64,000 nucleotides of DNA from Neodiprion pinetum (GCF_021155775.2 NC_060235.2:36558607-36622606), one strand, 5' to 3'; positions 27,490 to 38,067 are shown, counted from the stretch's first letter. Numbers and translations: made by a program. The notes: generated by a model not told the origin, from the letters alone.

Positions 27490-28640
27490 GTGATCATCGA
27501 GTCGGGGCGTCGCGACGTCAATTATTCCACATCGCAGCTCCCGCGAATTTCGATAAAAGACATCCTGGCTCTGTAATCGCTGGATAATGGAGCCGCCGCT
27601 CCCCCTGGGTTAAGTCAGTCGCTCTCTAGTCTCTACTCCTTCGGAGTAGAGAGGAGGACTCGCAGACAATTCGGATTAAGTCTTACGCGGAGCGGAGCAG
27701 CCGGCAGGCAATTACAACCTGCGAGAACAGCCCGCGGAACCCGGACCACTCAGGATTTCTCCGTTCCTTCGGGATCAGTCTTCGGCTCCTGCAGCAATGC
27801 CTTATATTATACGCGGACCGAGGACCACGAGATGGGATCCTCCGCTTCGCTGTGTACATAATTAGCGCACCCGAGCTCCACCGCCGAACGTACAGATAAT
27901 CTCGACAAATTTATGCACGACGCTATCTATGCGCGCTTATACAGGCCCGCCTGCTAACCAACAAAGACAGCCAAACTTCTCGGTCACCATTTTGCAGCAT
28001 TCACGGAGGCTCTGGGGTTGATTGCTGAATGGCGGGGTTTGCCGTTGGATGAATTTGACGAATTACCAAGTACGATACTGCGCGACACGTCGCAATAAAA
28101 AGAATCTCAATTATCGAGATAGTTATCCAGTAACAAGAAAATATGGTAGGTAGAAGCACGTTCTTGTAAGTGGAAAACAATTGAGGACCGTTCAGAAGCC
28201 TCGGTTAGAATTTTTTCCAGCAATTGTTTTGTAAATTCCGGTTTTTCGAATCTGTTGAGCGTGCGTAAAGTGATACATTTCCGACCGGCGCGGTGTAACG
28301 ACCTTGGCGCATGCGCACTTTCGAGTAGCTCAATTTTCCGCCTAACCCCATTTTTACACGCTGTCAGTGGCACTTTCGTTGCTCTCCAAATCAAATTTCA
28401 GGATCTTTGTAAATGGTGCCGGTAGGCTGTAAAAATCAAGGATCATATTTTCGTAGGAAAGAATCACGGGCTGTGTAGCATTTATCGACAACTGCTATTG
28501 TAGAGACTCGTAACCGGACAAAAACGAGTTTCACGAAGCGTTAATTCGATCCGTCGAAGTAAACTCATATTTACGGTCGCTCTGCTGAGTGCGCTGCACG
28601 TTGACGGTTGCTTCTAATAAAGTAACAGAGAGCAGAAAGT
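27490..28640. promoter_or_regulatory. CpG-rich block with an NRF1/ewg palindrome; candidate promoter or enhancer
   Basis: This region is clearly richer in G, C and CpG than its flanks. It contains GGCGCATGCGCA (28306-28317), whose core GCGCATGCGC is the full consensus palindrome bound by NRF1 (Drosophila erect wing), a factor of housekeeping promoters. It also holds a short perfect hairpin (27631-27651). No exon is recognised. A minus-strand frame of 95 codons spans the NRF1 site, but it has no family resemblance I can name. Function is inference. Confidence 0.35.
27631..27651. other. Perfect 9-bp stem, 3-base loop hairpin
   Basis: CTCTACTCC pairs with GGAGTAGAG around TTC, without mismatches. 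No poly-T follows and no role can be assigned. Confidence 0.5.
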
Positions 28641-29908
28641 ACCACGCTTGGATAGTACGAGAATAGACGAATAAAAAATCCAGTCAAACATAAAATACAC
28701 GAGCAAACAATAACTATAAAATATCCTGCTTTGAAATAATTCAACGATTTAACTTTCTAACTAACCATTAATCCGCCATTTTCCCAAACTCGCAATGCAG
28801 TTAAACGTTAGTTGGTAAGCCTGTAAATTCCCTGGATCTCATGGTTATAGTGCTCTACACTAAAAAGCAGGTTATTTTTATATAATTTTATCGAATGCTT
28901 ACGATTTAGCCGAACGCAAAAGTCAATTCTACTGATTATAAAGTATGAACATCAGAAATGCCTGAAATCAATCGTTTCTCGTGCGGAAATTCAATATTTA
29001 TTCTCGAATCTTCATGATTTTTCCTCGTCGTCCCTCTTTCAAGATATGCGTCAGCACAATATTCCGAGATGCATATTATTGGGGAGCCAATTCATTTCAC
29101 TTGACATTTCGCTCGCCATAATAATTTCCCTGTGTAACGGTCAGTAATACATCTAATGGTCACTGTGATTATCCAAGTGAGATAATATTGATAAGAAAAT
29201 GTTTAAATTTTCCTATTCCAAACCAAATCAAGAATGGGAGAACAATCCCAGGTAGTGAGCGTCTCGTGAGAATGATTAGACATGGAGGCAGGAGCAATAG
29301 ATAGACTAGGTGACCAAGTCACATGGTTTCCTGTAAAATAAATTGCCCAATCGTGTGACTCGATATTCGCACTGAAGTCTGTCTTCTCGATACCGCGTTG
29401 AAGTAGGAAGTCTGTAAATACTGCTTTGTGCCAGTCGTTAAGCGAAGGGCACGTTGAGCGGACGCAATTTGTGCATAAAATAGTAATCACGTAAATTGGT
29501 GAGTTCGAACATATTTATCTAAAATCTAAATATACTTCAATTTATTCGATAAATACTTGGATGTCCTGCTGTCAAATTATCAATTTTCCTATTCCCTTAA
29601 TTTATATCCGGGATACTCTCATGCTTTCATAATAGAAAAAATATCGCAACATGGACAGATCGTTTAATATTGATAGCAAAATTCAACTTGCGAAAAGTTT
29701 GTGAAAAATAATCCATAGTCTTCAAAATAGTAAAATTAAGTGAACGAGTTCCAGAGGGAGTCAAAATTAAAAAAAATCTTCCGGTATGATTTGATATAGA
29801 AGCCTTATTCTGCGAATCGATATTTCAATTTGAGAAAAATAAAATAAAATGAGATGTGACCCCACGATAAACTCGTTGGCATAATTTCGTCTACATAATA
29901 CTTTGTAA
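28641..29908. other. Nautilus intron before the Penelope element; nothing assignable
   Basis: AT-rich, with a minus-strand 95-codon frame (29203-29490) that has no family signal. Confidence 0.4.
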
Positions 29909-30026
29909 ACGGAATAATATATTGAAGACGATTTTTTTTCTTTTTTTCTTGACCTTGGTGAATTGTTGGATAATATTATTCTTGGATATGAAGGTCGAGA
30001 CATCAAAACACTTTTTTTTTCTTATT

Positions 30027-30074
30027 GTGTTAACGTTTCAGCCCTGATGGGGACTCGGAACAATTTTATTTAAA
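30027..30074 (-). repeat. Penelope terminal repeat, 5' inverted copy
   Basis: It begins GTGTTAACGTTTCAGCCCTG and is the reverse complement of the 3' copy at 31258-31311, apart from a short indel in the middle (about 5 bases). Confidence 0.8.
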
Positions 30075-30079
30075 TCACA

Positions 30080-30801
30080 GCTGTTCCTTCTGATAAAGTT
30101 GCAGAAATGCTATCGGTCTTCAACCAATTCCATCCGAGATTACAATTCACCTCTGAAATAGAGTTTAATCATCGAATCAGCTTTCTGGATGTTCTAATCA
30201 TTAATGATAACCAGCTCATCAAAACAGATTGGTTCCATAAGGCTACCTGGTCACAAAGGTATTTAAATTTTCATTCTCATGATGAAAAATTAATGATGCA
30301 TCTGTTGCACAAGTCGATCAAAAAAACTTTATTTCCATCCCATACGTTGCGGGTTTGTTTGAGTCACTCAACAGAATATTCTTTAAGTATAAAATCCAAT
30401 TTGTGGGTAAATGTGCACATGATCTATCCTCTATGTTTGATTCTGGTAAGGACCCCTCACCCCCGGGTATGCGTTCTGATGTAGTTTACAAAATTCCCTG
30501 CAACCAATGCAACATGTCCTACATAGGTCAAACAAGTAGGCAACTACACACCAGGATAACCGAACATAAACGCAATATCCATGAACACGAGGATAATTAT
30601 ACTGCACTAACGAGGCATGCCATCGATTTCGACCATTCATTCAATTATTCTTAAGCCAGCATTATTGACGTTGAACCATTGTATTACAATAGGTTATTGT
30701 TAGAAATGTGCAATATTGTTGCACATCCCAATTCCGTCAATCGAAGACAAGATATTGAACATCTGAGTATTATTTACACCTCTGTGATACACCCAACGTG
30801 A
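30080..30801 (+). pseudogene. Penelope-like RT C-terminus plus GIY-YIG endonuclease, frameshifted and interrupted
   Basis: The remnant starts right after where the RT catalytic motif would be, with AVPSDK, then FNQFHPRLQFTSE, SFLDVLI and WSQRYLNFHS, which are typical of PLE reverse transcriptases. The frame then shifts at or near an A7 run (30320-30326) into the frame reading IPYVAGLFESLNRIF. The GIY-YIG-type endonuclease follows: VVYKIPCNQCNMSYIGQTSR, then LHTRITEHKRNI. The CxxC spacing and the YIGQT core match PLE endonucleases. An in-frame TAA at 30652-30654 interrupts the sequence, and PLE-like residues continue (LLLEMCNIVAHPNSVNRR) to TGA at 30799-30801. One frameshift and one stop indicate a moderately old copy. 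Active PLE proteins insert at nicked DNA by target-primed synthesis. This fragment lacks the RT catalytic Asp residues. Confidence 0.88.
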
Positions 30802-31257
30802 TTATCCATTATCGACTAAGCTTGCTCTCGATTTTACCTTCTTAACAAATTTTGGTTTCCATTTAACCCGTTCACTCTGTGTTTGCTCTGATAATGATCG
30901 ATATCGATCTCCCCCCACTATACACTGGACGTTTCACATGTTCAAAAGTGCTTCAGACTCAAACCTAAAACGTTCGCTGTGTGTTTTTATTAAATGAACA
31001 ATAACGATGAATGTTTGGGAGTTACGTATCGCGATCGCAGTGTTTTTTTGTTTTTTTGTTCTTATTCTATTATTCGAACGCATTCACTACATACTAGTGG
31101 TTCCTTTTCTTCGTGAATTGAAATTGTCAGTCCACACCAGGTAATTCCTCTCATTTATATTTGCATAAACATCCCTGCTTATTATCTAAACCATTCATGT
31201 TTAATTTTGTTATAACGGAGTTGTACATTATTTTATTATTTCTGTTCGTGACAGATG
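30802..31257 (+). other. 3' untranslated part of the Penelope-like element
   Basis: AT-rich, non-coding, between the decayed ORF and the 3' terminal repeat. No further open frame recognised. Confidence 0.6.
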
Positions 31258-31311
31258 TTTTAAATAAAATTGTTCCGAGGAGGGCCCCTATCAGGGCTGA
31301 AACGTTAACAC
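31258..31311 (+). repeat. Penelope terminal repeat, 3' copy, with a degenerate hammerhead-like core
   Basis: It contains CCGAGGA (31275-31281), a GC-rich stem (GCCC/GGGC) and GAAAC (31299-31303). The order and spacing resemble a hammerhead ribozyme core (CUGAUGA-stem-GAAA), a motif known in PLE terminal repeats. U4 of the core is changed to C, so activity is doubtful. Confidence 0.6.
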
Positions 31312-31325
31312 GGAATAATATATTG

Positions 31326-32436
31326 CCGTGATATCAGAATTGTTCATTGTTACAATAAAATAATATTGACCCATAATTGTTGTGTATCAACACAATTTTA
31401 TTAATATAATTAGGAACTATAATTGGTTTGATACTCAATCTTCAATCTACACATTTTTTTACGGTTGGGATTTCCATGTTAAATCGATCTATCTAACAAG
31501 CAACTATTTCGAACTCTGAAAAATTGTACAAGTAAGCCAACGCAGAATATCAGCATCACTACTACAACAATTCAAATTCATAAACTGCTACGAATAATAA
31601 TACTGTAACCTTGTAACCAAACTTAATATACTCAACTTGCGAGTGTATAATTAGGTGTTTTCTAAACTTCTACTCAACGATTAATCGCAAAATAAATACC
31701 CTCACTCCACTAAAGGGTCGTCTGGGACAATACAGATGATTGTTGATCTCTGGCCGAATGACCTGTAGCGGTTCATAATACGGTAATCCTAGAATCTTAA
31801 TTCTAATCCAACTCTCTTCTGCCGTTGTAAACGTAACCGATACTTCCTTTTTTTCTTTCTAATTTCTCAACTCATCGCGTTTGTCAACAAAAGTTGTACC
31901 ATCCTCTCGTTGTACGGTTGGCAGAACTCACCGAGAACTGAAAGTGTCACTTGGTTTTGAATCCGAATTATAAGACGGCGTAACGATACGAGTCGTTTGC
32001 TAAATCGTAACAAATAAAAAGAGCAAGGAAAATTGGCAGTTTCGGTACTTTCATCAAAGTAACTTATCGTTAAGCAATCAAAAACTCTTTAGATCAGACG
32101 TGGTGTGCCTGAGAGGCTAATTTTCGAAAATCTGTTCTAAACTGTGTTACGCCAAACATAAAAATTAGTTACCTTCGTAGGGATGTGTTTGGAGGAAATA
32201 TGTAGAGGAATCTTTAAAGAAAACAAAACAAACACATGCTTATTATTTGTGACAAAGCCAAAAGCAATTAAGTGAACAAATTCTGAACGAACGAACTGAA
32301 ACGTGATCGTTGTGCCTGGAAAGTCAGCCGCGCCTGACGGACGATTATTTAATTTCACAGCGTTCTTTGTTTCATGCGTGTTAATTGTCCAATGCGTAAT
32401 TGTGGACTTCTCATCGGTGATTATTTATGTACATTA
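31326..32436. other. Upstream region of the cathepsin L-like gene
   Basis: AT-rich intronic DNA between the Penelope element and the cathepsin start. The promoter and any 5' UTR exon should be here, but I cannot place them. Confidence 0.4.
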
Positions 32437-32463
32437 TGATGTTTTCAGGTTAACTGCGTAATC
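32437..32463 (+). promoter_or_regulatory. Probable 5' UTR splice acceptor before the cathepsin start codon
   Basis: A pyrimidine-bearing TGTTTTCAG at 32440-32448 lies 15 bases before the ATG. This suggests a 5' UTR intron, with the promoter farther upstream. No clear TATA box was identified, so this is inference only. Confidence 0.35.
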
Positions 32464-32559
32464 ATGAAGATTTTTCTCGTCTTTTTGGTGGGTGTGGTCG
32501 CCGTTAGCAGAGCAAGTATAACCATTGGCCTTGTTAGTGAAGAGTGGGACAAGTTTAAG
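32464..32559 (+). CDS. Cathepsin L-like gene, exon 1: signal peptide and start of propeptide
   Basis: The exon encodes 32 residues from ATG. It has a Lys-Ile start, a run of Phe/Leu/Val to about residue 14 and a likely cleavage after SRA, then EEWDKFK, the usual beginning of the I29 domain. The donor is GTGACG and the intron is phase 0. This ATG is chosen because it alone supplies a signal peptide and the family's W..FK motif. Confidence 0.88.
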
Positions 32560-35551
32560 GTGACGTATACGAAAGTTAATGTGATCTATCACCTTGCGAT
32601 TTGCGTATATATATATATATATATATAGAGTAAATGAGCCAGTATTCCGCCATTTTTTTTTTTTGTTTTTGACCTATCATTAGAATTTAGCGTAAACTGC
32701 TGTGAGCATAAAATTCTTCGATTGACAAAAATTTCTCATTTATTCCAAATTTTTCATCATTTTTTAGCAGTTTTCGTAACCACATATGTTTTAACATAAC
32801 TACTTATAGTTGTTTCGTAGTTTATACTTATACTTTCGCGATTGAATTACTTTTTTAATAATTGAATAGGTAATCGATTTATGTGATTAAATAACTGTGA
32901 CCAATCACTGGGCCTATTTTTGAAAGTGGAGGACCAATAGCAAACTAATTTGAAACAATGCGAGACAACTTGTTGAGAGAAAAAACAGAACTTTCGACAC
33001 GTCGCTGTACCAATATTCAGTAGTCCTTTGTATGTTAAATGATCTGCCTTGTTTCAAGTTATATCATCGGTACTTTACAAAGTTAACAAAGCTTCGTTTG
33101 AAAAAAAAAAATTGATCAATTATCTTGTCTTCACTTGTAATTGTATAACCAATATCTGATAGGCTTTAATTATAACGTAAAACAGTAGTGAAATGGAAAA
33201 AAAATTACTGACCCACCTTTATTGTTCTAATAGAAACCTTAATAATCTCTACTGAACGAAATTTTGATACCGAGCGGAATATAAACAATTTTGTGCGCTG
33301 CACCAACAATAAGAGAAACAATGAATATGAAGCTTATCCCTGTAGTATACCTTTCATTATCTATCTTCACTGTATTCTTGTTGTTAGTTAAGAATGTTAC
33401 ACAGCCGCCAACTTATAACATCTGTAATATTTTTGTACAGCTGATGAATAAGAAACATTATGAGGACGATATGGAGGAAAATTTCAGAATGCACGTATTC
33501 ATCCACAATAAACTTAAAATTATGAGACACAATTCCCTGTATGAACACGGCGTTGTTTCGTACAAATTGGGACTTAACAAGTACAGTGACATGGTTAGTG
33601 CTCTTCTGAGATATCTTTTTACATCATTTGTACATCGATTTTCTCTGCGGATTCGGTTATTTGTATACATCAAAATGTACATAAATTTATAAAATAGTAT
33701 TACTTTTATTATTTCATCACTAATTTCAGTTGTTATTTCTTTACAATACGTAAGGCATGACTGTACTTTTACAGCTTATTCATGAATTCGCTGAAACGAT
33801 GAATGGCTTCAACAAGGTTAGCGACGTACTAAGGCAAGTAATCATGGATGAGCTAATCAATACCACTTTTGTCCAACCTATGTATGCTGAATACCTCTTC
33901 AAATCTGTGGACTGGAGAGAGATGGGAGGTGTAACTCCTGTGATGGATCAGAAAGACTGTGGTTCAGACTGGGCGTTCGCTGCAGTGAGTTCCTTTTTTG
34001 TAATCACACATTGAAACCATACCAGATGAGTAAAAGAAATATGATATAGCGATCAGGAAAGGGTTAAAATACGAAAAGCAATTGAGCCGGTAAAGAATTA
34101 TAATTAAATATTTCATTTTTAATTAATAGCTCGACTATTACGTCAAATATTTTTTCACCATTATTAATGCTTAATATTCAATCGTACCTGCATGCAGGTT
34201 ATTCCTAATTTTGTGAAATACCAAGAAACAATTTTAAATAATACCGTCTTAATGAAAATGAAAAAGAAACATTTTTAAATTTAAGGCATTAACAATTTTT
34301 GGAGTGGGAAAGTTGTCCACAGTTATTGCAGTAAACATTTTATCAAATCTAATCATGCAGACTGGTGCCGTGGAAGGTCAAATCTTCAGGAAAACGAAAG
34401 AGCTAGTGCCTTTGAGTAAGCAAAATTTGATCGATTGTGCTGGCAAGTATGATAGCAATGGATGCGAGGGTGGCACGATGACCGAAGCCTTCGAGTACAT
34501 TATACGGAACAATGGGATTGACACTGAGGAGAGCTACCCGTATGAGGGAAAAACAAATTCGTGCCGGTAATTAGAATGACGATAATTGATGTGATTCAAG
34601 TTCTCAAGCTTTAAACGTATGCGTGCTGCTGTAAGTTTGTACTACCATGTTTTCATTTCGAGATGAGTCTTTTTTTCTCTTAATTTCTCGAACTGATTCG
34701 GGTGAGTAAAACACCCGATGCCCCCGATGACGATCGCTAGTATGAATCAAGGAAAATTTGATAAACCTGTACCAATTTTACAACGTAAAATAATTTCAAT
34801 ATTACAAAGAACGTCGCAACTCTCGTTCACTCTCGATTTTGAACGATATTTATTTTATTGCAAACAAAAATTATACCGTGCTTTTCTGTCATACGGATGC
34901 AATATGCGTACGTAAGATCGACCTGCGCATGAAAAATGTCCGTAACGAGATTTTTTCGGGGAACTAATATTAATTTACAAGTGCACTTTTCTATCACAGT
35001 TACGAACCTCGTAAGATTGGAGCTACCAGTTCTGGCTACACGTATATTAATCGGGGAGATGAGATAACTTTACAGGAGGTTATTGCTGTCGACGGCCCAG
35101 TTGCTGTTGCCGTTGATGCTTCCCATGCAAGCTTCCAGTTTTACTCTGAAGGTAATTGGTTGTTCATAATTTTATAAAAGAAAATTAACTCGAATTAATG
35201 AAAATTGGTACTGGTGAATACTTTTTAAAATAAAGAGTCAGTTGAATATCTCACGGTCATCACTAATGCCAAGTCGCGGTTTAGCTCACATCAGCTTCGA
35301 ATTTCAATTCAACTCAGTATCGGAACATTTTTATTCCTTCAGGTATTTATTACGAACCCGATTGTTCCGATCTTGACCCGGACCACGCAGTCTTGGCCGT
35401 CGGTTACGGAACTGATATAAACGGCACGGATTACTGGATCCTCAAGAATAGTTGGGGTACTGATTGGGGCGATCACGGGTATATGAAGTTGGCCCGAAAC
35501 AAGAACAACCATTGCGGAATCACTTCCTACGCAATCTACCCTCTTGTTTAA
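32464..35551 (+). CDS. Cathepsin L-like papain-family (C1A) protein with catalytic Cys replaced by Asp; six exons
   Basis: Six exons (32464-32559, 33441-33593, 33775-33984, 34361-34566, 35000-35151, 35343-35551) join to 1026 nt, giving 341 residues plus stop, the usual length for an insect cathepsin L. All introns are GT/AG. Seen in order: a hydrophobic signal peptide (1-17); an I29 inhibitor propeptide with a perfect ERFNIN pattern (E44, R48, F52, N55, I59, N63) and a GxNxYxD motif (G76-D82); and a mature C1A domain from about residue 124. The oxyanion-hole Gln142, the catalytic His287 (DHAVLAVGYG) and Asn308 (YWILKNSWG) are kept, as are the usual disulfide cysteines. The nucleophile position is Asp148, in CGSDWAF where active enzymes have CGSCWAF. 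Known C1A enzymes need this Cys (or Ser in silicateins), so hydrolysis is not expected. The protein is probably secreted or lysosomal and non-catalytic, perhaps a binding or inhibitory decoy (inference). It is nested in the nau intron on the opposite strand. Confidence 0.92.
32607..32628. repeat. (TA)n microsatellite in cathepsin intron 1
   Basis: About eleven TA units, followed by a T-rich tract. Confidence 0.8.
33441..33593 (+). CDS. Cathepsin L-like gene, exon 2: I29 inhibitor core
   Basis: Residues 33-83 follow acceptor TTTTTGTACAG and end at donor GTTAGT, phase 0 on both sides. The exon carries the complete ERFNIN helix and the start of the GNFD-type motif, ending NKYSDM. The open frame continues in both directions, but the splice sites and family alignment fix these ends. 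Confidence 0.9.
33775..33984 (+). CDS. Cathepsin L-like gene, exon 3: propeptide end and mutated active-site segment
   Basis: Residues 84-153 follow acceptor CTTTTACAG and end at donor GTGAGT, phase 0. The exon holds HEFAETMNGFN, the activation region, SVDWRE at the mature N-terminus and the active-site loop DQKDCGSDWAF. The Asp codon GAC is at 33967-33969. A possible N-glycosylation sequon NTT begins at residue 112. Confidence 0.92.
34361..34566 (+). CDS. Cathepsin L-like gene, exon 4: central C1A domain
   Basis: Residues 154-221 plus two bases of codon 222 follow acceptor ATCATGCAG and end at donor GTAATT (phase 2). Family landmarks are TGAVEGQ, SKQNLIDC, GCEGGTM and ESYPYEG. Confidence 0.9.
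35000..35151 (+). CDS. Cathepsin L-like gene, exon 5
   Basis: This 152-nt exon runs from acceptor CTATCACAG to donor GTAATT and ends with one base of codon 273 (phase 1). It completes Arg222 (CG|T), then YEPRKIGAT and the DGPVAVAVDASH segment typical of cathepsin L. Confidence 0.9.
35343..35551 (+). CDS. Cathepsin L-like gene, terminal exon 6: catalytic His and Asn
   Basis: The exon follows acceptor TATTCCTTCAG and ends with TAA at 35549-35551. It holds DHAVLAVGYG (His287), YWILKNSWG (Asn308), GDHGYMKLAR and the C-terminal CGITSYAIYPLV typical of cathepsin L. A sequon NGT begins at residue 299. Confidence 0.92.
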
Positions 35552-35598
35552 TCGCAAACTGGAGGACTGAGGTGATGTTATTCATGAATATCTGGAAA

Positions 35599-35604
35599 AA
35601 TAAA
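35599..35604 (+). promoter_or_regulatory. Polyadenylation signal AATAAA for the cathepsin L-like gene
   Basis: AATAAA lies 48 bases after the stop codon, the first canonical signal downstream. A further AATAAA-containing stretch occurs near 35973. Confidence 0.55.
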
Positions 35605-35672
35605 TTGGGGATCTAGGCATGAAAGGGGAAGTACTGTGAATTGTTTCGAGTGTTTCCAGTTCAATACTGTCA

Positions 35673-35782
35673 TGTGGACATGTATTACATTGCTACTGGA
35701 AAAGTGATCAATTGCTACATCGTGTTACAGTTGTAGTCAGCCACTTAATGCACTCTGCGTGGCAGTGTAATACATGTGGACT
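35673..35782 (+). other. Imperfect ~110-nt hairpin just 3' of the cathepsin gene
   Basis: The arm ACATGTATTACA within 35675-35696 pairs with TGTAATACATGT within 35759-35780. The pairing extends to about 21 bp with G-U wobbles and a two-base mismatch near the base, around a ~60-nt loop. The geometry resembles an arthropod pre-miRNA or a small foldback element. No expression evidence is available. Confidence 0.4.
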
Positions 35783-37205
35783 CGATTTATTTTCTGGAAT
35801 TATTCAACGGATAACACAAATTTCATGTGACGTTCTGGCTAATATCTCAAGGTTTCTATCTTTTTTATTAACATGAAGCGATAGACTTCATATTTTATAT
35901 ACTCGTAATTTTTAAATATTTTCGATATATAAGTATTAAGTAATAACCGTAGAAATAATCAAATATTATTTGTAATAAATATTCCAGTCCACGGACGGAT
36001 TTTATCAATACGACATTATAAGCTAATGACACGTTTGTAATATTTCATATTTTAAATGTTAATTAATATGGGGAACTTTTAAATAAATTTTGGTAGATTT
36101 GATTTTTGTTACTCATTCATTATACATATATCACATTAATAACGTGAAATCTTTAAAAGTAAAATTTTTATCATTTACCACATTATCTAATACTGCGCTT
36201 TGGAATAATAAACAAATTTAATACAATATTATACAATCAGGTAATAATCATAAGACGAAACTTAAATTTACTATACTTTGACAAAAATCCATTTATCAGT
36301 ATACGGGAGTTACGTCTGGGAATTACGAAATTCATGTCAATATCCCAGGAATCCGTAAGTAGGGAAAGATTTCCATTTGCATTAATTGAAATTAATATCC
36401 GACAGTATTGTTATTTCTATGAAAACGTTGTATAACTAGGAGTTGTCGTCGTTGTGGTTCGATCCAACAATTTCAACATTATGATTGACGAATTGGCTTG
36501 ATTTCCCTCCTTCTCCGTTATTCCATAACTTCACGACTCGTAGAGCAGACAACAACATTTTCTGACAGTCGTACAATTCACAGAAGCAAGCAGAGTGAGT
36601 ATCAATAACCTTGGTTGGATAGGTTTGTAAATTAGTCGTTTGTGTGCCGCTCTTGTCGACACGGTAAATCCGAGAGCGCGACTTCAGATCCCTCGAGTAT
36701 GAAACTATAACGGTTTAGTGTTACCGGTAACGCGTAACTTGGTTCAGAGATATCGGATGTGTGGAATTACAGCCAGTTTTCCAAAGTTCCTGAGCGCCGA
36801 TGTACGTAATCCCGATGCAGGTAGGCCGCGTATCGGATAAACGCGAAAGCTCGGGGGTGCCGCGGAGCTTGCGCATGTCGGAGCGATCCCCGAACGTGGA
36901 ATAGGACAAGTTAATTGCGCTCGTGACTTCAAACGTTCCGGGCCAATTTGCGAGCTCCTTGAGCTCCGTCTTCGTCGTCCTCGGCTTGACGTCGCCACTC
37001 CGAGTACAACGACATGTTGATTTCACCTCATTAAGCCAAAACCGAGAAAGAGAAGGGCAGCAGACGCATTAGGGAACCAGGACTCGTCTTTTCCTAGTCT
37101 ATAAGTACCGCTGCACTCTGCCGAGTGGTTAGGTATGTACACGTAAAGTAAGCAGCAGCCGCGTATTTTCTCAGTCTGCCTTGAACAGCTTCGTTCCCCT
37201 CTTTT

Positions 37206-37211
<6 letters not shown>

Positions 37212-37244
<33 letters not shown>
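37212..37244. repeat. (CT)n microsatellite
   Basis: About sixteen uninterrupted CT units. Confidence 0.85.
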
Positions 37245-37247
<3 letters not shown>

Positions 37248-38067
37248 TATATCCATCTGAAACTCCCGGGTTATCCCGTGTAATCAACCAAACTCGTCGA
37301 AGAGATGCTCGACGTAAAAAGGCTCAAACGACCGGCCCCAAAATTGGATTACTCCAGATGCGGGATTTACTGTTTAAAGAGGCCCTCGACGGTTCACGGT
37401 GCTTTCATTGATAATGCATCATGGGAAACAGTTTCACGCTAGGGAAGGGAGAACGTTTCGGTACGAGTGGTAACAGGCACAAGTCATCCGTGAAACTGTT
37501 GGAAAATAATATTTCACTCAAATTAATTTAGAAATATCACGGAGCTTTGACGTTCGAATAGAATTGACAGATCGAGGGTAATTTCATACTCGATACAGAG
37601 AAATTACTCATTTTCCGTAAGTGAAATCGAGCTCGGTTGGGAAAATCTGAGAGGGACGCGATGAAACGTTTATTTAACGAGAAGATTCGATCGGAATCGA
37701 GGAACCGCGATGTTTGCCTAAGTATTTATAAATGAAAGTTATCTCGAGGACTCGATTCCGCGGATCTGAAAATATGAGAACGCGAATACGTGCTGAATTA
37801 TGCGCGAACGAATTCCCTCGAATATACGCATAGGTATTATTTGTTAATCCGATGATCTCTTCGCTGATACATGGCCATGGCCCTTGGATCTGGCCGTGGG
37901 AGTTTTGACGGGTACCCAAATATTATTTTATTTTTTTTTTATTCCGAAATCGAGAGGCATAATAATTAACGTTGCGGTGAGCTTGCATGCGGAGGCAGAT
38001 AAGAAAGCTTCGAGGCCATCGCCGGGCGTTGTGGCTGAGGAAAAGACGAAATGAAAAACGGTTGAAA

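Larger units (their letters stand above)
30027..31311 (+). mobile_element. 5'-truncated, decayed Penelope-like retroelement
   Basis: This is the end of a Penelope-like element (PLE) on the plus strand. The coding remnant (30080-30801) covers the last part of the reverse transcriptase and a GIY-YIG endonuclease. It is bounded by inverted copies of one ~50-bp terminal repeat (30027-30074 and 31258-31311). A 16-bp direct repeat, ACGGAATAATATATTG, occurs at 29909-29924 and 31310-31325 and may be the target duplication. If so, the unit also includes 29925-30026. Truncation just before the repeat, with inverted terminal repeats, is a known PLE structure. This copy cannot move by itself. Confidence 0.85.

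Noticed and set aside
33291..33692. 133-codon plus-strand frame overlapping cathepsin exon 2
   Set aside because: Only 33441-33593 aligns with the I29 domain. The rest is intron that happens to be open.
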